Positions 17,488-26,577 of a DNA stretch of 64,000 bases are shown here, piece after piece (positions within the stretch are counted from its first letter, which is position 1; the number at the start of each line of letters is the position of its first letter). The notes beneath the pieces were generated by a model, which was not told the origin of the DNA, did not search any database, and worked only from the letters and a program-made list of their open reading frames with translations. The DNA is from Streptosporangiaceae bacterium (GTDB lineage Bacteria; Actinomycetota; Actinomycetes; Streptosporangiales; Streptosporangiaceae), in contig JAICYD010000008.1 in NCBI GenBank assembly GCA_025934375.1, positions 32,975 through 96,974 on the forward strand. Reading direction: 5' to 3'. A program made the position numbers and the translations under genes.

Positions 17488-20400
17488 TCAGAAGTAGCCG
17501 AGGGTGGCGGCGGCGTCCAGGGCGGCGCGCAGGCCGTCCGCCGCCGGGCCAGGGGAACCGGCGTCCCACGCGCGGCAGGCCTGCCGCACTCGCGCCGCGA
17601 CCTCGTCCGGGAGGACCTGCTGGTCGGGGCCGAGCACCTCGCGGGCATGGGCGACCGCGGCCTCGGTGTCGGCGCGCTCCAGGCAGACCGCGATCAGCGG
17701 CAGCAGGTACACCCACTTGTAGCTGTCCCCATACGGCACGTCGCTCGGGCCGCGCTCGGCTGCTTGCGCGGCGACGGCGACCACGTCCTCGGGACGTCCG
17801 TCCTGCCAGGCCAGCCAGGCGAGCGGGGCCGACGCCCAGGACCGCAGGCAGGTGTCGACTTCCTCGGCCGCCGTCACCGCCCGGGGCGTGAGCTCGCGAA
17901 CGGCCGCCACGTCGCGGCGGGCGAGCGCGGCCAGGGCCATGCTGCCCAGGGCGTTCGCGCGCAACACCACCTCGCCGACTCGGTCGGCGATCGCCAGCGC
18001 CGAGGCGAGGTACTCCCGCGCCGCGTCGAGGTCACCGTGCTGCCACAGCGCCCAGCCGATGAAGTAGGTGGCGTACCCGATGTCCTTGGCGTCATGGCTT
18101 TCCTCGGCGGCCGCCAGGGCGCGCCGGAAGTCGGCGATGGCCTGCTCGTCAGCGTGCAGCCCGAGGCAGTGGACCCGCTCGACGCCCAGGGACTGGTAGT
18201 AGCCGTACCGGCGGGTGGCGTTCCCCCTGGCCTCCAGGACCGGGCGGGCCGCCGCCAGCGCCGCGCGCGCCCCGGCGGGGTCGCCTTGGCGCAGCAGCAG
18301 GTCCGAGCGCCCGTCGATCATCAGCTCGAGCCACACGTCGACCTCGGCGTCGCTGTCTCCGGGGGTGTCGCCGAGCAGCGCCGCCGCCGCGTCGTACGCC
18401 TGGCTGGCCGCGTCGTTGCGGCCGTCGGTCATTTCCAGCCGCCCGAGCCGGGTCAGCAGCCACGCCCGGCGCAGCCGTTCGGCTGGCGGCGGCTGCTCCC
18501 CCGCGGCCAGCGTGCCGGCCAGCCGCAGCGCCTCGGTGAACGCCGCGCGGGTCTCGGCCTTGCGCGCGGTGCGCCACAGCACGTTCGCCAGCTTGGCGCA
18601 CAGCCGCGCCCCGGCATCGGCGTCCGCGATTTCCCCCGTAACGGACAGGCCCTCCTGGTAGGCCGAGATCGCCTCGTCGTTGGCGAACGCCCACGTCGCG
18701 TTGTCCCCGGCCATCTCCAGGTAGCGGATCGCCTTGGCGTGATGGCCGGCCGCCGCGAAGTGGCGGCCCAGCACCGCGGCGATCTCATCCAGGCCGTTCG
18801 GGCGGGCCGCCTCCAGGGCCGCGGCGGCGCGGCCGTGCAGCCGGCGGCGATCGGCGCGCAGCATCCCGTGGTACGCGGCCTCCTGGATGAGGGCGTGCCG
18901 GAACTGGTAGCTCGTCTCCAGCCCCCCGGGCACCGGGTCCCCGGGCACCGGGCTGCCGATCACGTGGTGCACGATCCCGCTGTCGCGAAGCTCCGCGATG
19001 GCGGGGGTCAGGTCGGCGCGGAGCATGGGATCGTTGGCGGGAAGGTGCTCTTGACTGTAGACGTCGGTCACGATCGCCACCAGGAACTGCGGGCCGAGCA
19101 CCGAGGCGATGCGGACCACCTCCTGCGCGGCGGGGCTGAGCCGGTCGATGCGCGAGCGGACCAGCCGGTCGAGCACCTGCGGGAGGGCCGGGCCGGGCAC
19201 GTCGGTGAGCCGCCAGCCGCCGGGGCCGCCCGCCAGCGCGCCCGTCTCCAGCAGCGAGGACAGCCGCTCCTCGAGGAACAGCGGGTTACCGTCCACGGTG
19301 GCGACCACCGCGTCGAGGACCTCGGCGCTGGGGTCGCCCCCGCCCATCAGCGCGCGGGCCAGCTCCCGGGCGGCGGCATCGGGCAGCGGGCGCAGGTCGA
19401 CCGTCCGCACCCCCGCGATGGTGGCCAGGTCGCCGGCTTCGGGGTCGGCGTCGGGCCGGGTGGTGGCCAAGATGAGCAGTGGCCGGCCGGCCGTGAGGGT
19501 AACCAGCTCGGCGGTGAACCGCAGCGAGGTCGGGTCAGCCCAGTGCAGGTCCTCAAGGACGATGACCGCGGGGCGCCGGGCCGGGACGAGGCGGGAGATG
19601 ACGGTGCGCAAGGCGGCGAAGGCGACCCTGCGCAGTTCCTCCGGGCCCATCTCCTGATGATGGTCGGCGCGGCGAGTCGCCGGGACCAGCCCCATGACGT
19701 GCTCAAGGACCGGCAGTAGCTCGGTGCTGGCCAGCAGCGCGCGCAGTGCCCGCTCGAGTGCGGCGCGGGCGACCGGCCGCGGCTTATCGGGCGCGACGCC
19801 CGTCCAGCCGGCCAGCAGCTGCTGGTACAGCCCGTAGGGGGTGGCCGAGGCGTAAGAGGCGCCGCGGCCCTCCAGCCACAGCGGAAGCCGGCCATCGCGG
19901 GCGCCGACCCAGGCCATGAATCGCTTGCGGCACTCCTGGATGAGCCGGGTCTTGCCCAGGCCGGGGTCGGCCCGCAGCAGCACGACGCCGCCGCGGCCGG
20001 CGATCGCCTCGCGCAGCGCGGTGTCCAGGGCGGCCAGCTCCGCGCGGCGCCCCACGATCGGGCCGCGCGCGCCCAGCCGCAGCTGGCCGCCGGCCGCCAG
20101 CGGCGCGTCCAGGTAACTGGCCGCCTGCTCATCCGCGCCCCAGCTGAACAGGTGCCCGGCCGCGGCCCTGGTCACCGGCCCGATCAGCGCCGCGCCCGGC
20201 CGGGCCTGCGACTGCAGCGCCGCCGCGGCCGCGACGACCTCGCCCAGCGCGCCGTACTCGACCTTGGCCCCGCCGCCGATCGAGCCCACGACAGCCGGGC
20301 CGGTCTCGACCCCGATCCGCAGCGTGACCGGATAGGCGGCCAGCCATCTGTTGCTGTTATCAGAGTCGTGGTCGGGGGCGGCGGCCGGCACGGTACCGTC

Positions 20401-21852
20401 ACCCGCGGGGGGCTGGGCGCCCACGGCCGCGAGGGCGCGGTAGGCCGCGCGCAGCGCCCGCTCGGGGTCGTCCTCATGCGACTGGGGCGCGCCCCACATA
20501 GCCTGCAGGCCCCGGCCGGAAACCGACGTCACCAGCCCGCCGAGCGCCTCCACCTCAGCGATCACGGCGGCCAGGGACGTGCCGATCACGTCGCGGACGG
20601 CCTCGGGATCCATCCGCCCGCCCGTACCGGCAGGCGCCGCGACCTCAGCGAACAGCATCGTGACGGTGCGCAGCTCCTCGCGCGGCGCCGGCGCCCCGCC
20701 AGGCACCGCCCGCCCTCCCGCCACGGTGCCATCCGGCACCGTCCCATCCGGCACCGTCCCATCCGGCACCGTCCCATCCGGCACCGTCCCATCCAGCACC
20801 GTCCCATCCAGCACCGTTCCTTCCGGCAGGGGGCTGGCGAGCACCGGCGTGCCTGGCACCGTGTTCGCTGGGACCGTGTTCGCTGGGACCGTGGTTGCTG
20901 GGACCGTGGTTGCTGGGACCGTGACCGCGGCGTGCAGCGCATCCAGGGACGGGGAGGTGGCCAGGGCCAGCTCGGCCAGCGCGGCCGCGCAGCGCTCGTA
21001 GATCCGCACCGCCAGCTCGCGGTGGCCCTGCGCGTGGTAGCCGTGCATCAGCGCGCCGGCCGCCTCCTCGCTGGCCGGGTCGTGCTCAAACACGGCCAGC
21101 CAGGCGTCCAGGGCGGTGGCGGCTGGCGCAGTGGCGGCTGGCACGGTGGTGGCGAGCGCGGTGCTGGCGAGCGCGGTGCTGGCGAGCGCAGTGCTGGCGA
21201 GCGCAGTGCTGGCGAGCGCAGTGCTGGCGAGTCCGGTGCCGGCCACCCCGGCACCGGGCGGGGCAGTGTTAGCCAGCCCGGCGCTCATGTCCCTGGCCAG
21301 GGCGAGCCGCGCCTGCTGGCGCAGCGATTCCAGGTGCTCGCGGGGACGCGCCGCCCATCCGGCGTACGGCTCGTCGGCCAGCAGCTCGCCGTCGGCGGCG
21401 AGCGCCGCGGCCAGGGCCCGCGCGCGCCCGGGGCCGGGCCTCATCGCCAGCGCCCCGCTGATCGCGGCCAGCTGGTCCGCCGCGTCCACCCGGACCCCGG
21501 GGGCGGCCCAGATGTGGGTCAGGTCGGCGCCGAGCAGCGCCGCGCCTGGCTCGCCGAGATCGGCCAGCGCCGCGCGCGCCATCGACAGCGCCTTGGACAG
21601 CGCGCGGGCGGCGGCGCGCGGCTCCATGCCCGGGAAAAGCTCCTCGCAGGCCAGGTCCCGGCTGACCCGGCGACCCGGGGAGGCGAACACCAGCTCGCAC
21701 AGCCGCCGCGCGGTCGGCCGCGGCCACGGGCCGGCCGCCTGCCCGCCCGAGGTCACGGTGAACGGGCCGAGCAACTGGACGGTGATGCCCGCCCCGGCCA
21801 GTCCCGTCCCCGGCCCGGGGCCGGTGGCCTCCGCTGTGGTCACGCCTTCCAT
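17488..21852 (-). CDS. SARP/BTAD–adenylate-cyclase-like–AAA ATPase–TPR giant regulator
   Basis: A 1454-residue AfsR/cyclase-type multidomain regulator. Residues 24-125 form an OmpR-like winged helix with LGPFTV, followed by a BTAD helical domain (about 125-305). A class III cyclase homology domain spans 397-565, but its metal-binding positions read FAEV and SGRG instead of the usual FADL and GDAV, so it is probably catalytically dead. An AAA/NB-ARC-like ATPase follows, with Walker A ADPGLGKT (628-635) and Walker B VIVLEDLHWAD. Long TPR-like helical repeats run to the C-terminus, and no LuxR domain is seen. Two arrays of 5-residue repeats interrupt the protein: LASTA units within the BTAD domain (208-236) and TVPxx units in the linker to the cyclase domain (311-378). 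Transcription is away from the small gene at 21966. Targets are unknown. Confidence 0.85.
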   Translation of the reverse strand: MEGVTTAEATGPGPGTGLAGAGITVQLLGPFTVTSGGQAAGPWPRPTARRLCELVFASPGRRVSRDLACEELFPGMEPRAAARALSKALSMARAALADLGEPGAALLGADLTHIWAAPGVRVDAADQLAAISGALAMRPGPGRARALAAALAADGELLADEPYAGWAARPREHLESLRQQARLALARDMSAGLANTAPPGAGVAGTGLASTALASTALASTALASTALASTALATTVPAATAPAATALDAWLAVFEHDPASEEAAGALMHGYHAQGHRELAVRIYERCAAALAELALATSPSLDALHAAVTVPATTVPATTVPANTVPANTVPGTPVLASPLPEGTVLDGTVLDGTVPDGTVPDGTVPDGTVPDGTVAGGRAVPGGAPAPREELRTVTMLFAEVAAPAGTGGRMDPEAVRDVIGTSLAAVIAEVEALGGLVTSVSGRGLQAMWGAPQSHEDDPERALRAAYRALAAVGAQPPAGDGTVPAAAPDHDSDNSNRWLAAYPVTLRIGVETGPAVVGSIGGGAKVEYGALGEVVAAAAALQSQARPGAALIGPVTRAAAGHLFSWGADEQAASYLDAPLAAGGQLRLGARGPIVGRRAELAALDTALREAIAGRGGVVLLRADPGLGKTRLIQECRKRFMAWVGARDGRLPLWLEGRGASYASATPYGLYQQLLAGWTGVAPDKPRPVARAALERALRALLASTELLPVLEHVMGLVPATRRADHHQEMGPEELRRVAFAALRTVISRLVPARRPAVIVLEDLHWADPTSLRFTAELVTLTAGRPLLILATTRPDADPEAGDLATIAGVRTVDLRPLPDAAARELARALMGGGDPSAEVLDAVVATVDGNPLFLEERLSSLLETGALAGGPGGWRLTDVPGPALPQVLDRLVRSRIDRLSPAAQEVVRIASVLGPQFLVAIVTDVYSQEHLPANDPMLRADLTPAIAELRDSGIVHHVIGSPVPGDPVPGGLETSYQFRHALIQEAAYHGMLRADRRRLHGRAAAALEAARPNGLDEIAAVLGRHFAAAGHHAKAIRYLEMAGDNATWAFANDEAISAYQEGLSVTGEIADADAGARLCAKLANVLWRTARKAETRAAFTEALRLAGTLAAGEQPPPAERLRRAWLLTRLGRLEMTDGRNDAASQAYDAAAALLGDTPGDSDAEVDVWLELMIDGRSDLLLRQGDPAGARAALAAARPVLEARGNATRRYGYYQSLGVERVHCLGLHADEQAIADFRRALAAAEESHDAKDIGYATYFIGWALWQHGDLDAAREYLASALAIADRVGEVVLRANALGSMALAALARRDVAAVRELTPRAVTAAEEVDTCLRSWASAPLAWLAWQDGRPEDVVAVAAQAAERGPSDVPYGDSYKWVYLLPLIAVCLERADTEAAVAHAREVLGPDQQVLPDEVAARVRQACRAWDAGSPGPAADGLRAALDAAATLGYF
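20719..20922 (-). repeat. 15-bp minisatellite encoding TVP-type pentapeptides
   Basis: Tandem 15-bp units run through the linker between the BTAD and cyclase domains. One block encodes VPATT/VPANT units and the other VLDGT/VPDGT units; the plus-strand unit is ACCGTCCCATCCGGC in the most regular part (about 20735-20800). Being multiples of three, copy-number changes stay in frame. Confidence 0.9.
21142..21231 (-). repeat. 15-bp minisatellite encoding LASTA repeats
   Basis: Five near-identical units encode Leu-Ala-Ser-Thr-Ala in the middle of the BTAD helical domain, where most homologues have a short TPR loop. The plus-strand unit resembles GAGCGCAGTGCTGGC. The array continues into degenerate ATTVP/AATAP units. 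Confidence 0.9.
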
Positions 21853-21965
21853 TGTCGCGCCGGCGCCAAGCGGTTTTCACCAGCGCGCGCAGGGACTTCG
21901 CGCGGGTTTTCTGATGCCGACGCGGCGGGAACACCGCGGGAACACCTGGTTCCTACCGTGAATAC

Positions 21966-22187
21966 ATGAACTTCGGATACACCCTCTACCAAGCCGAACG
22001 AACAATGTCCCGCGCCGAGCGGCGCGCGGTCGACATCCAGCGCGGCGAGATGGCGGCGGCCCTGTCCCGCCTGCGGCGCCGCAACCGCCAGCGGGGCCCG
22101 GTGACCACGGTGGCCGCGCACCCCACGGTCCCGGACTGCGCGTGCGCGCTGATCGCCACCGAGCTAGACGGCGCGCACGTCCGCTAA
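21966..22187 (+). CDS. Small basic hypothetical protein
   Basis: 73 residues beginning MNFGYTLYQAERTMSRAERRAVD, a form of small basic actinobacterial protein I recognise only as a hypothetical. It is rich in Arg (RLRRRNRQRG) and has no membrane segment. It is divergent from the giant regulator with 113 bp between starts, and overlaps the convergent kinase-like gene by 24 bp at its end. No clear ribosome-binding site is present, so a leaderless transcript is possible. Confidence 0.6.
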   Translation: MNFGYTLYQAERTMSRAERRAVDIQRGEMAAALSRLRRRNRQRGPVTTVAAHPTVPDCACALIATELDGAHVR

Positions 22188-23153
22188 GACGTAATCGCGC
22201 AGGCCCGTGGTCCCGATGACGATCAGCGAATCGGTCTCGGGGCCGCGGTTGCCCTGCCGCCACTGGTTCAGGCCGCCGAGCAGTTCCATCGCCGCCGCCG
22301 CGCGGCCGAACGCGCCCAGCGCGCCAAGCTCGCCCGGTGACAGGGGAACCGGCGCGATCTGGGAGTACCTCGCCGCGACGTGCTCCATGCGCTCGCGCAG
22401 GGATCCCGGGGCGCCGTGCATCAAGCTGGCCGCGATCACCGCCAGCTCCTGCAGCCGGGGCCAGCGGTTGGCGAGCGCGAAGTCCAGCACGGTGAGCTCC
22501 CCGTCCGGGGCGACCAGGAGGTTGCCGGCCGTGAGGTCGGCGTGGATGAGCGCCTCGGGCAGCTCCCGCCAGCGCGCGCCCGCCACCTCCTCCAGGCACG
22601 CGCCCACCAGGCGGCGCTGCTCGGCGTCCAGGAGGTCCCCGACCTGCCGGGCCAGCGGCAGGAGGTTGTCGATTGCCCACGGGTCGAACACCGGCTCCGG
22701 ACGGGCGTCGATGGCGTGGATGAGCGCCGCCTGCTCCAAGACCTTGCCGAGCTCGTCCTCGCTGGGCGGGCGGCCCATCTCGTAGAAGCTCTGGCCGGGC
22801 GCGAAGTCCATGACGATGAGGTGGTGGCCGTCGTATTCGTGCACGTGGCCGCCGTCGGCGTCGCGGCGCAGCGCCGGGTGCCGCACGCCCGCCGCGCGGG
22901 CCCGGGTAATGATGCCGGCGGTGCGCGCGGGAACGCTGGCCGGGCGGCCGGCCGAGAAGACCTTGACGACCACCCGGGCCTGCCGCGCGCGCAGGTCAAG
23001 GTTGCAATCCTCGTAGCCGGTCTCCAGCACCGACCAGCTGGCCACGTCACCCAGCCCGTACCGCGCGGCGACGTGCTCGACGAGCTCGGGCAAGCTGGTG
23101 GCGACCCGGCCGACCGGGCCCGGGGCGGTGCTCAGCGTCCCATCGGGGGTCAC
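22164..23153 (-). CDS. Aminoglycoside phosphotransferase (APH)-fold kinase-like protein
   Basis: 329 residues with the APH/choline-kinase fold. The N-lobe Lys is in VVVKVFSAG. The catalytic loop is LIHADLTAGNLL (H-x-D-x4-N) and the metal-binding motif is VLDFALA. Both are intact, so it is probably an active small-molecule kinase. Neighbours give no clue to the substrate. The start is GTG 23153. Confidence 0.85.
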   Translation of the reverse strand: MTPDGTLSTAPGPVGRVATSLPELVEHVAARYGLGDVASWSVLETGYEDCNLDLRARQARVVVKVFSAGRPASVPARTAGIITRARAAGVRHPALRRDADGGHVHEYDGHHLIVMDFAPGQSFYEMGRPPSEDELGKVLEQAALIHAIDARPEPVFDPWAIDNLLPLARQVGDLLDAEQRRLVGACLEEVAGARWRELPEALIHADLTAGNLLVAPDGELTVLDFALANRWPRLQELAVIAASLMHGAPGSLRERMEHVAARYSQIAPVPLSPGELGALGAFGRAAAAMELLGGLNQWRQGNRGPETDSLIVIGTTGLRDYVLADVRAV

Positions 23154-23241
23154 CTCGCCAGGTTATCCGGCTTCCCGGTGAACCGCCGGAATGGAGCAGC
23201 CCGCGGGCAGGTTACGGTTTGCCGGAAGAGGTGATCATCTG

Positions 23242-24237
23242 ATGCGCATCCGGCTGTCCATCCTGGACCTCGCGCCCATCGGGCGGGGCCAGACGGCGAG
23301 CGACAGCTTCGCCGCGAGCGTGGCGCTCGCGCGCAAGGCCGAGGAGCTCGGCTACCACCGGGTCTGGTACGCCGAGCATCACAACATGCCGAGCATCGCC
23401 TCGTCGGCGACCAGCGTGCTGATCGCCCACGTGGGCGCGCAGACGAGCTCGATCCGGCTCGGCGCGGGCGGGATCATGCTGCCCAATCACTCACCGCTGG
23501 TGATCGCCGAGCAGTTCGGCACGCTCGCCGCGATGTATCCCGGCCGCATTGACCTGGGCCTGGGCCGCGCGCCGGGCTCGGACCAGCAGACCACCTACGC
23601 GCTGCGCCGCGACCCGCGCACGGCCGACCGGTTCCCGCAAGACGTCCTGGAACTGCAGGGCTTCCTCGCCGGGGCCTCCCTGGTCCAGGGGGTGGACGCG
23701 ATTCCCGGCAAGGGGTCGGACGTCCCGCTGTACATCCTGGGGTCGTCGATGTTCGGGGCCAAGCTGGCGGCCACGCTGGGGCTGCCGTACGCGTTCGCCT
23801 CCCACTTCGCGCCCGACCTGCTGCTGGACGCGATCGCCGCGTACCGCGCCGAGTTCAAGCCATCACCGCGGCTGGAGGCGCCGTACGTGATCGCCGGGGT
23901 CAACGTGACCGCCGCCGACTCGGCCGCCGCCGCGCGGGAGGCCTTCCAGGCGGTCCGGCGGACCCGCGCCGTCGCCCTGTTCGGCCGACGCCTGGGCCTG
24001 TCGCAGGACCTGTCCGATGAGCAGGCCGACGAGCTGCTGGCCAGCGCCGTCGGGCTGCACGTGGACCAGATGCTCAGGTACTCAGCCGTCGGCGCGCCCG
24101 GCGACGTGCGCGACTACCTCGACGCCTTCGTCAAGGACACCGGCGCCGATGAGCTGATCACGGTGCACCAGGCCCCGGGCCTGGCCGCCCGCCTCCGCTC
24201 GGTCGAGCTGACCGCCCAGTGCTACTTCGCGGACTGA
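23242..24237 (+). CDS. LLM-class flavin-dependent oxidoreductase (MsnO8/TIGR03558-like)
   Basis: A bacterial-luciferase-like TIM-barrel oxidoreductase of about 331 residues. The N-terminus [17 protein letters not shown] and the conserved [14 protein letters not shown] and [14 protein letters not shown] segments are those of the MsnO8/YhbW-like group. I start at ATG 23242, which has GGAAGAGG about 10 bases upstream; ATG 23191 adds 17 unrelated residues. Members use reduced FMN or F420, and the substrate is unknown. Transcription ends into a repeat element and a strong terminator. Confidence 0.92.
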   Translation: MRIRLSILDLAPIGRGQTASDSFAASVALARKAEELGYHRVWYAEHHNMPSIASSATSVLIAHVGAQTSSIRLGAGGIMLPNHSPLVIAEQFGTLAAMYPGRIDLGLGRAPGSDQQTTYALRRDPRTADRFPQDVLELQGFLAGASLVQGVDAIPGKGSDVPLYILGSSMFGAKLAATLGLPYAFASHFAPDLLLDAIAAYRAEFKPSPRLEAPYVIAGVNVTAADSAAAAREAFQAVRRTRAVALFGRRLGLSQDLSDEQADELLASAVGLHVDQMLRYSAVGAPGDVRDYLDAFVKDTGADELITVHQAPGLAARLRSVELTAQCYFAD

Positions 24238-24274
24238 GCACCGCCGCATCAGGCGTCCGCCGCCCTACGCGGCG

Positions 24275-24355
24275 CTTACCGCGAAGAGTTTTCGCATTGC
24301 GAAGACATTTTACACCTATACGGTAAAAGGTCTTCGCAGCCAAAAAAGTCTTCGA
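24275..24355 (+). repeat. 81-bp intergenic element, copy A
   Basis: An AT-richer sequence that aligns without gaps to the reverse complement of 30878-30958: by eye about 56 of 81 positions match, including 27 of the first 32. It contains a hairpin with 15-nt arms (24299-24313 and 24323-24337, one mismatch) based on GCGAAGAC/GTCTTCGC and TTTTAC/GTAAAA. Confidence 0.75.
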
Positions 24356-24404
24356 TACCTGCTGTGACCGTGGTGACGGCAGATCCGCGAGGGCCGCGAG
24401 AGGC

Positions 24405-24454
24405 GATAGCCCGGGTTACCCCGCCGACGGGGCGGCGGGGTAACCCGGGCTATC
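24405..24454. terminator. Perfect 22-bp hairpin, bidirectional terminator
   Basis: Arms 24405-24426 and 24433-24454 are perfectly complementary (core GCCCGGGTTACCCCGCC) around the loop ACGGGG. It lies between two convergent genes, the LLM oxidoreductase and the esterase. Confidence 0.88.
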
Positions 24455-24460
24455 CGCGTC

Positions 24461-25540
24461 CTACCGGCCGGCGTTCCCGTGCCCGCCGGCGATGCCGAAG
24501 AACTGGATCGCGATCTGCGCCCAGTCCGGGTAGTGGAAGCCCAGGTTGTGGTCTTCTCCCGCCACGCTGTAGGCGTCGACCGCCACGCCGTCGCGGTTGA
24601 CGTACACGGTGTGCGTCCAGGTCGGCTGCGGGTGGTCAACGAACGCCACGCGCGCGTGCAGCACGTTGGTCCACTGCTTCACCTCTTCGCCGAAGTTCGG
24701 GTAGAAGAGGATCGAGTCCGCGGTGCCGTGCCATAGCTGGATGCGCGGACGGGGACCCCGGTAGCCGGGGAAGGCCGCCCGGACCAGGTCGCCCCACGCC
24801 TGCGGCGTCTTACTGACCAGGCCGTTAGCGCAGTCGTTGTTCCACAGCACGTCGGCCGGGGCGGCGAAGCAGCCGAACGGCACGCCGGACATCACCGAGC
24901 CGGCCGCGAACACGTTCGGGTAGTCGCCGAGCAGCACGTTGGTCATCATGGCCCCGGAGGAGATGCCGGTCGCGAAGACCTGGTGCCGGCTCGCGTGCAG
25001 GTGCCGCTGGACGTAGCGGACCATGGACACGATTCCGACCGGGTCGCTGTTCCCGTTGTGCAGGTAAGTCCCCGGGGTCGAGACGTCGAAGCAGATCAGC
25101 GGCGTCGTGCGGGTCACCGAGGGGTAGACGACGATGAAGCCGTACTTGTCGGCGAGCGAGGCGAACTCGGTGCCGCCGAAGAACGCCGGCCCGGATCCGC
25201 CGCAGTAATGGAGGGCGACCACGACCGCCGGGTGCGGGCGCACGTGCTGCGGCACGTACAAGAACATGCGCAAGCTCGTCGGGTTCGGCCCGAACCCGGT
25301 GACCTCCTGCAATGTCGACGCGGGCGGCGGCAGTGCCGCCGGAGCCGCCGCCGAAGCCACTGCCGAAGCCACTGCCGCCGAAGCCGACGACGGGGAGGCC
25401 GGCGCGGCCTGGGCACCGGCCAGGGGCGCCGTCGCCAGGCCGCCGGCGATCACGACGGCGGCCGCGCCGCGCGCCACGAGCCCGGGGCGGCTGAGGCCGC
25501 GAACCGCTCGCGTGAGGCCAGGGAAGTTCAGATGAGGCAC
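24461..25540 (-). CDS. Secreted PHB-depolymerase/feruloyl-esterase-like protein
   Basis: About 359 residues. A signal peptide is visible: Arg-rich N-terminus, then AAAVVIAGGLATAPLAGAQAAPA. A low-complexity Ala/Ser linker follows, with two 12-bp GCCGAAGCCACT repeats at 25350-25373 on the plus strand, and then an Esterase_PHB/CE1-type catalytic domain. Ser is in ATGISSGAM, Asp in WHGTADSIL, and His in GEDHNLGFHY. I choose GTG 25540, which is preceded by AGGGAG at a 6-base spacing; the upstream ATG 25573 lacks this. It probably acts outside the cell on a polyester or acetylated/feruloylated polysaccharide. Confidence 0.88.
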   Translation of the reverse strand: MPHLNFPGLTRAVRGLSRPGLVARGAAAVVIAGGLATAPLAGAQAAPASPSSASAAVASAVASAAAPAALPPPASTLQEVTGFGPNPTSLRMFLYVPQHVRPHPAVVVALHYCGGSGPAFFGGTEFASLADKYGFIVVYPSVTRTTPLICFDVSTPGTYLHNGNSDPVGIVSMVRYVQRHLHASRHQVFATGISSGAMMTNVLLGDYPNVFAAGSVMSGVPFGCFAAPADVLWNNDCANGLVSKTPQAWGDLVRAAFPGYRGPRPRIQLWHGTADSILFYPNFGEEVKQWTNVLHARVAFVDHPQPTWTHTVYVNRDGVAVDAYSVAGEDHNLGFHYPDWAQIAIQFFGIAGGHGNAGR

Positions 25541-25723
25541 GATCGGCTCCCTACTCTCCAGGGGCAATCCCAAGTCGAAACATTTCGGAAAAATACCGGA
25601 AATATTTCAGGACGAACATAAGCCGCCACGCCAGCGCAGTCAATCATCTAAACAGCATTGAATTCTCGAAATGATTTCGAACCGCGCGCCCCGCGCAGCA
25701 GCCCCCTCGCGCCCACAGGGATA

Positions 25724-26365
25724 ATGGTGCCAGTGACCCGATCCGCGATTTCGCTGTCCCCGCGCACCGTCATCATCGACTACGGCGAGGTGATCTCGCA
25801 CAGCCCGTCCGAGGCTGACCGCGCCGTCTTGGAGGAGCTCGCGGGCGTTGACCGCGAGAAGTTCTGGGCGGCGTACTGGGCGCACCGGCCCGCGCTGGAC
25901 CTCGCCGTGGAGGGAGTGCGCGAGTACTGGACGGCCATCAGGGCCGACACCGGCGCGCACTGGGATGACGGCCGGGTCTGCGAGCTGTGGCTGGCCGACT
26001 TCCGCGGCTGGCTGTCGGTCAACCCCGAGGTGATCGACGTTCTCGCCGACCTGCGCGCGGGCGGGACCCCGCTCGCCTTGCTGTCCAACGCCGGGCCGGA
26101 TTTCGGCAGCTTCTTCCGGCACGGGATCCTCGGCGAGTACCTTGACGCGGTCTACGTGAGCGGCGAGCTCAAGCTGCTCAAGCCGGGCGCGCAGATCTAC
26201 CGGCACGTCCTGGACGACCTGGGCATCACGGCAGCGGAGGCGGTCTTCATCGACAACCGCGCCGACAACGTCCGCGGCGCGGAGGAGCTCGGCATAACGG
26301 GCCACGTGTTCACCGGCGCGGCGGCCCTGCGCGCGTTCCTGGAGTCACTGGCCGCGCGCTCGTAA
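25724..26365 (+). CDS. HAD-family hydrolase
   Basis: About 213 residues of the HAD-IA group, resembling the N-terminal phosphatase of epoxide hydrolase. The nucleophile motif reads IDYGEV. Motif II is LALLSNAG, the Lys region is LKLLKPGAQIY, and motif IV is AVFIDNRADNVRGAEELG. The ATG at 25724 follows a short AGGG; an upstream in-frame ATG at 25658 is less likely. The substrate is unknown. Confidence 0.85.
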   Translation: MVPVTRSAISLSPRTVIIDYGEVISHSPSEADRAVLEELAGVDREKFWAAYWAHRPALDLAVEGVREYWTAIRADTGAHWDDGRVCELWLADFRGWLSVNPEVIDVLADLRAGGTPLALLSNAGPDFGSFFRHGILGEYLDAVYVSGELKLLKPGAQIYRHVLDDLGITAAEAVFIDNRADNVRGAEELGITGHVFTGAAALRAFLESLAARS

Positions 26366-26490
26366 TTCCTGACTGCGCGGCCCGCCTCACATTCGCGCGG
26401 GCTCATGAACGCCGCCGGGCCGCCTGCCACCGCCGCCCACCCGCCTCCCGAAGTGCCAGACTTGAGCATCAACGCCGCCTGGAGGACACA

Positions 26491-26574
26491 TTGACTAGCA
26501 CGCACGACTTCACCGCGACGACCGCCGCCGGGCAGGACGCGCCGCTGCGCGAACTACCTGTGAGGCAGGCATAG
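26491..26574 (+). CDS. 27-residue small ORF with strong RBS, upstream of HAD gene
   Basis: TTG 26491 is preceded by GGAGG (26481-26485) at a good distance and opens a frame reading MTSTHDFTATTAAGQDAPLR and a few more residues, ending at TAG 26572-26574. That is three bases before the ATG of the next gene. It could be a translated leader peptide coupling expression of the phosphatase, or the surviving 5' stub of a lost gene. The sequence is not recognised. Confidence 0.45.
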   Translation: MTSTHDFTATTAAGQDAPLRELPVRQA

Positions 26575-26577
26575 CGC

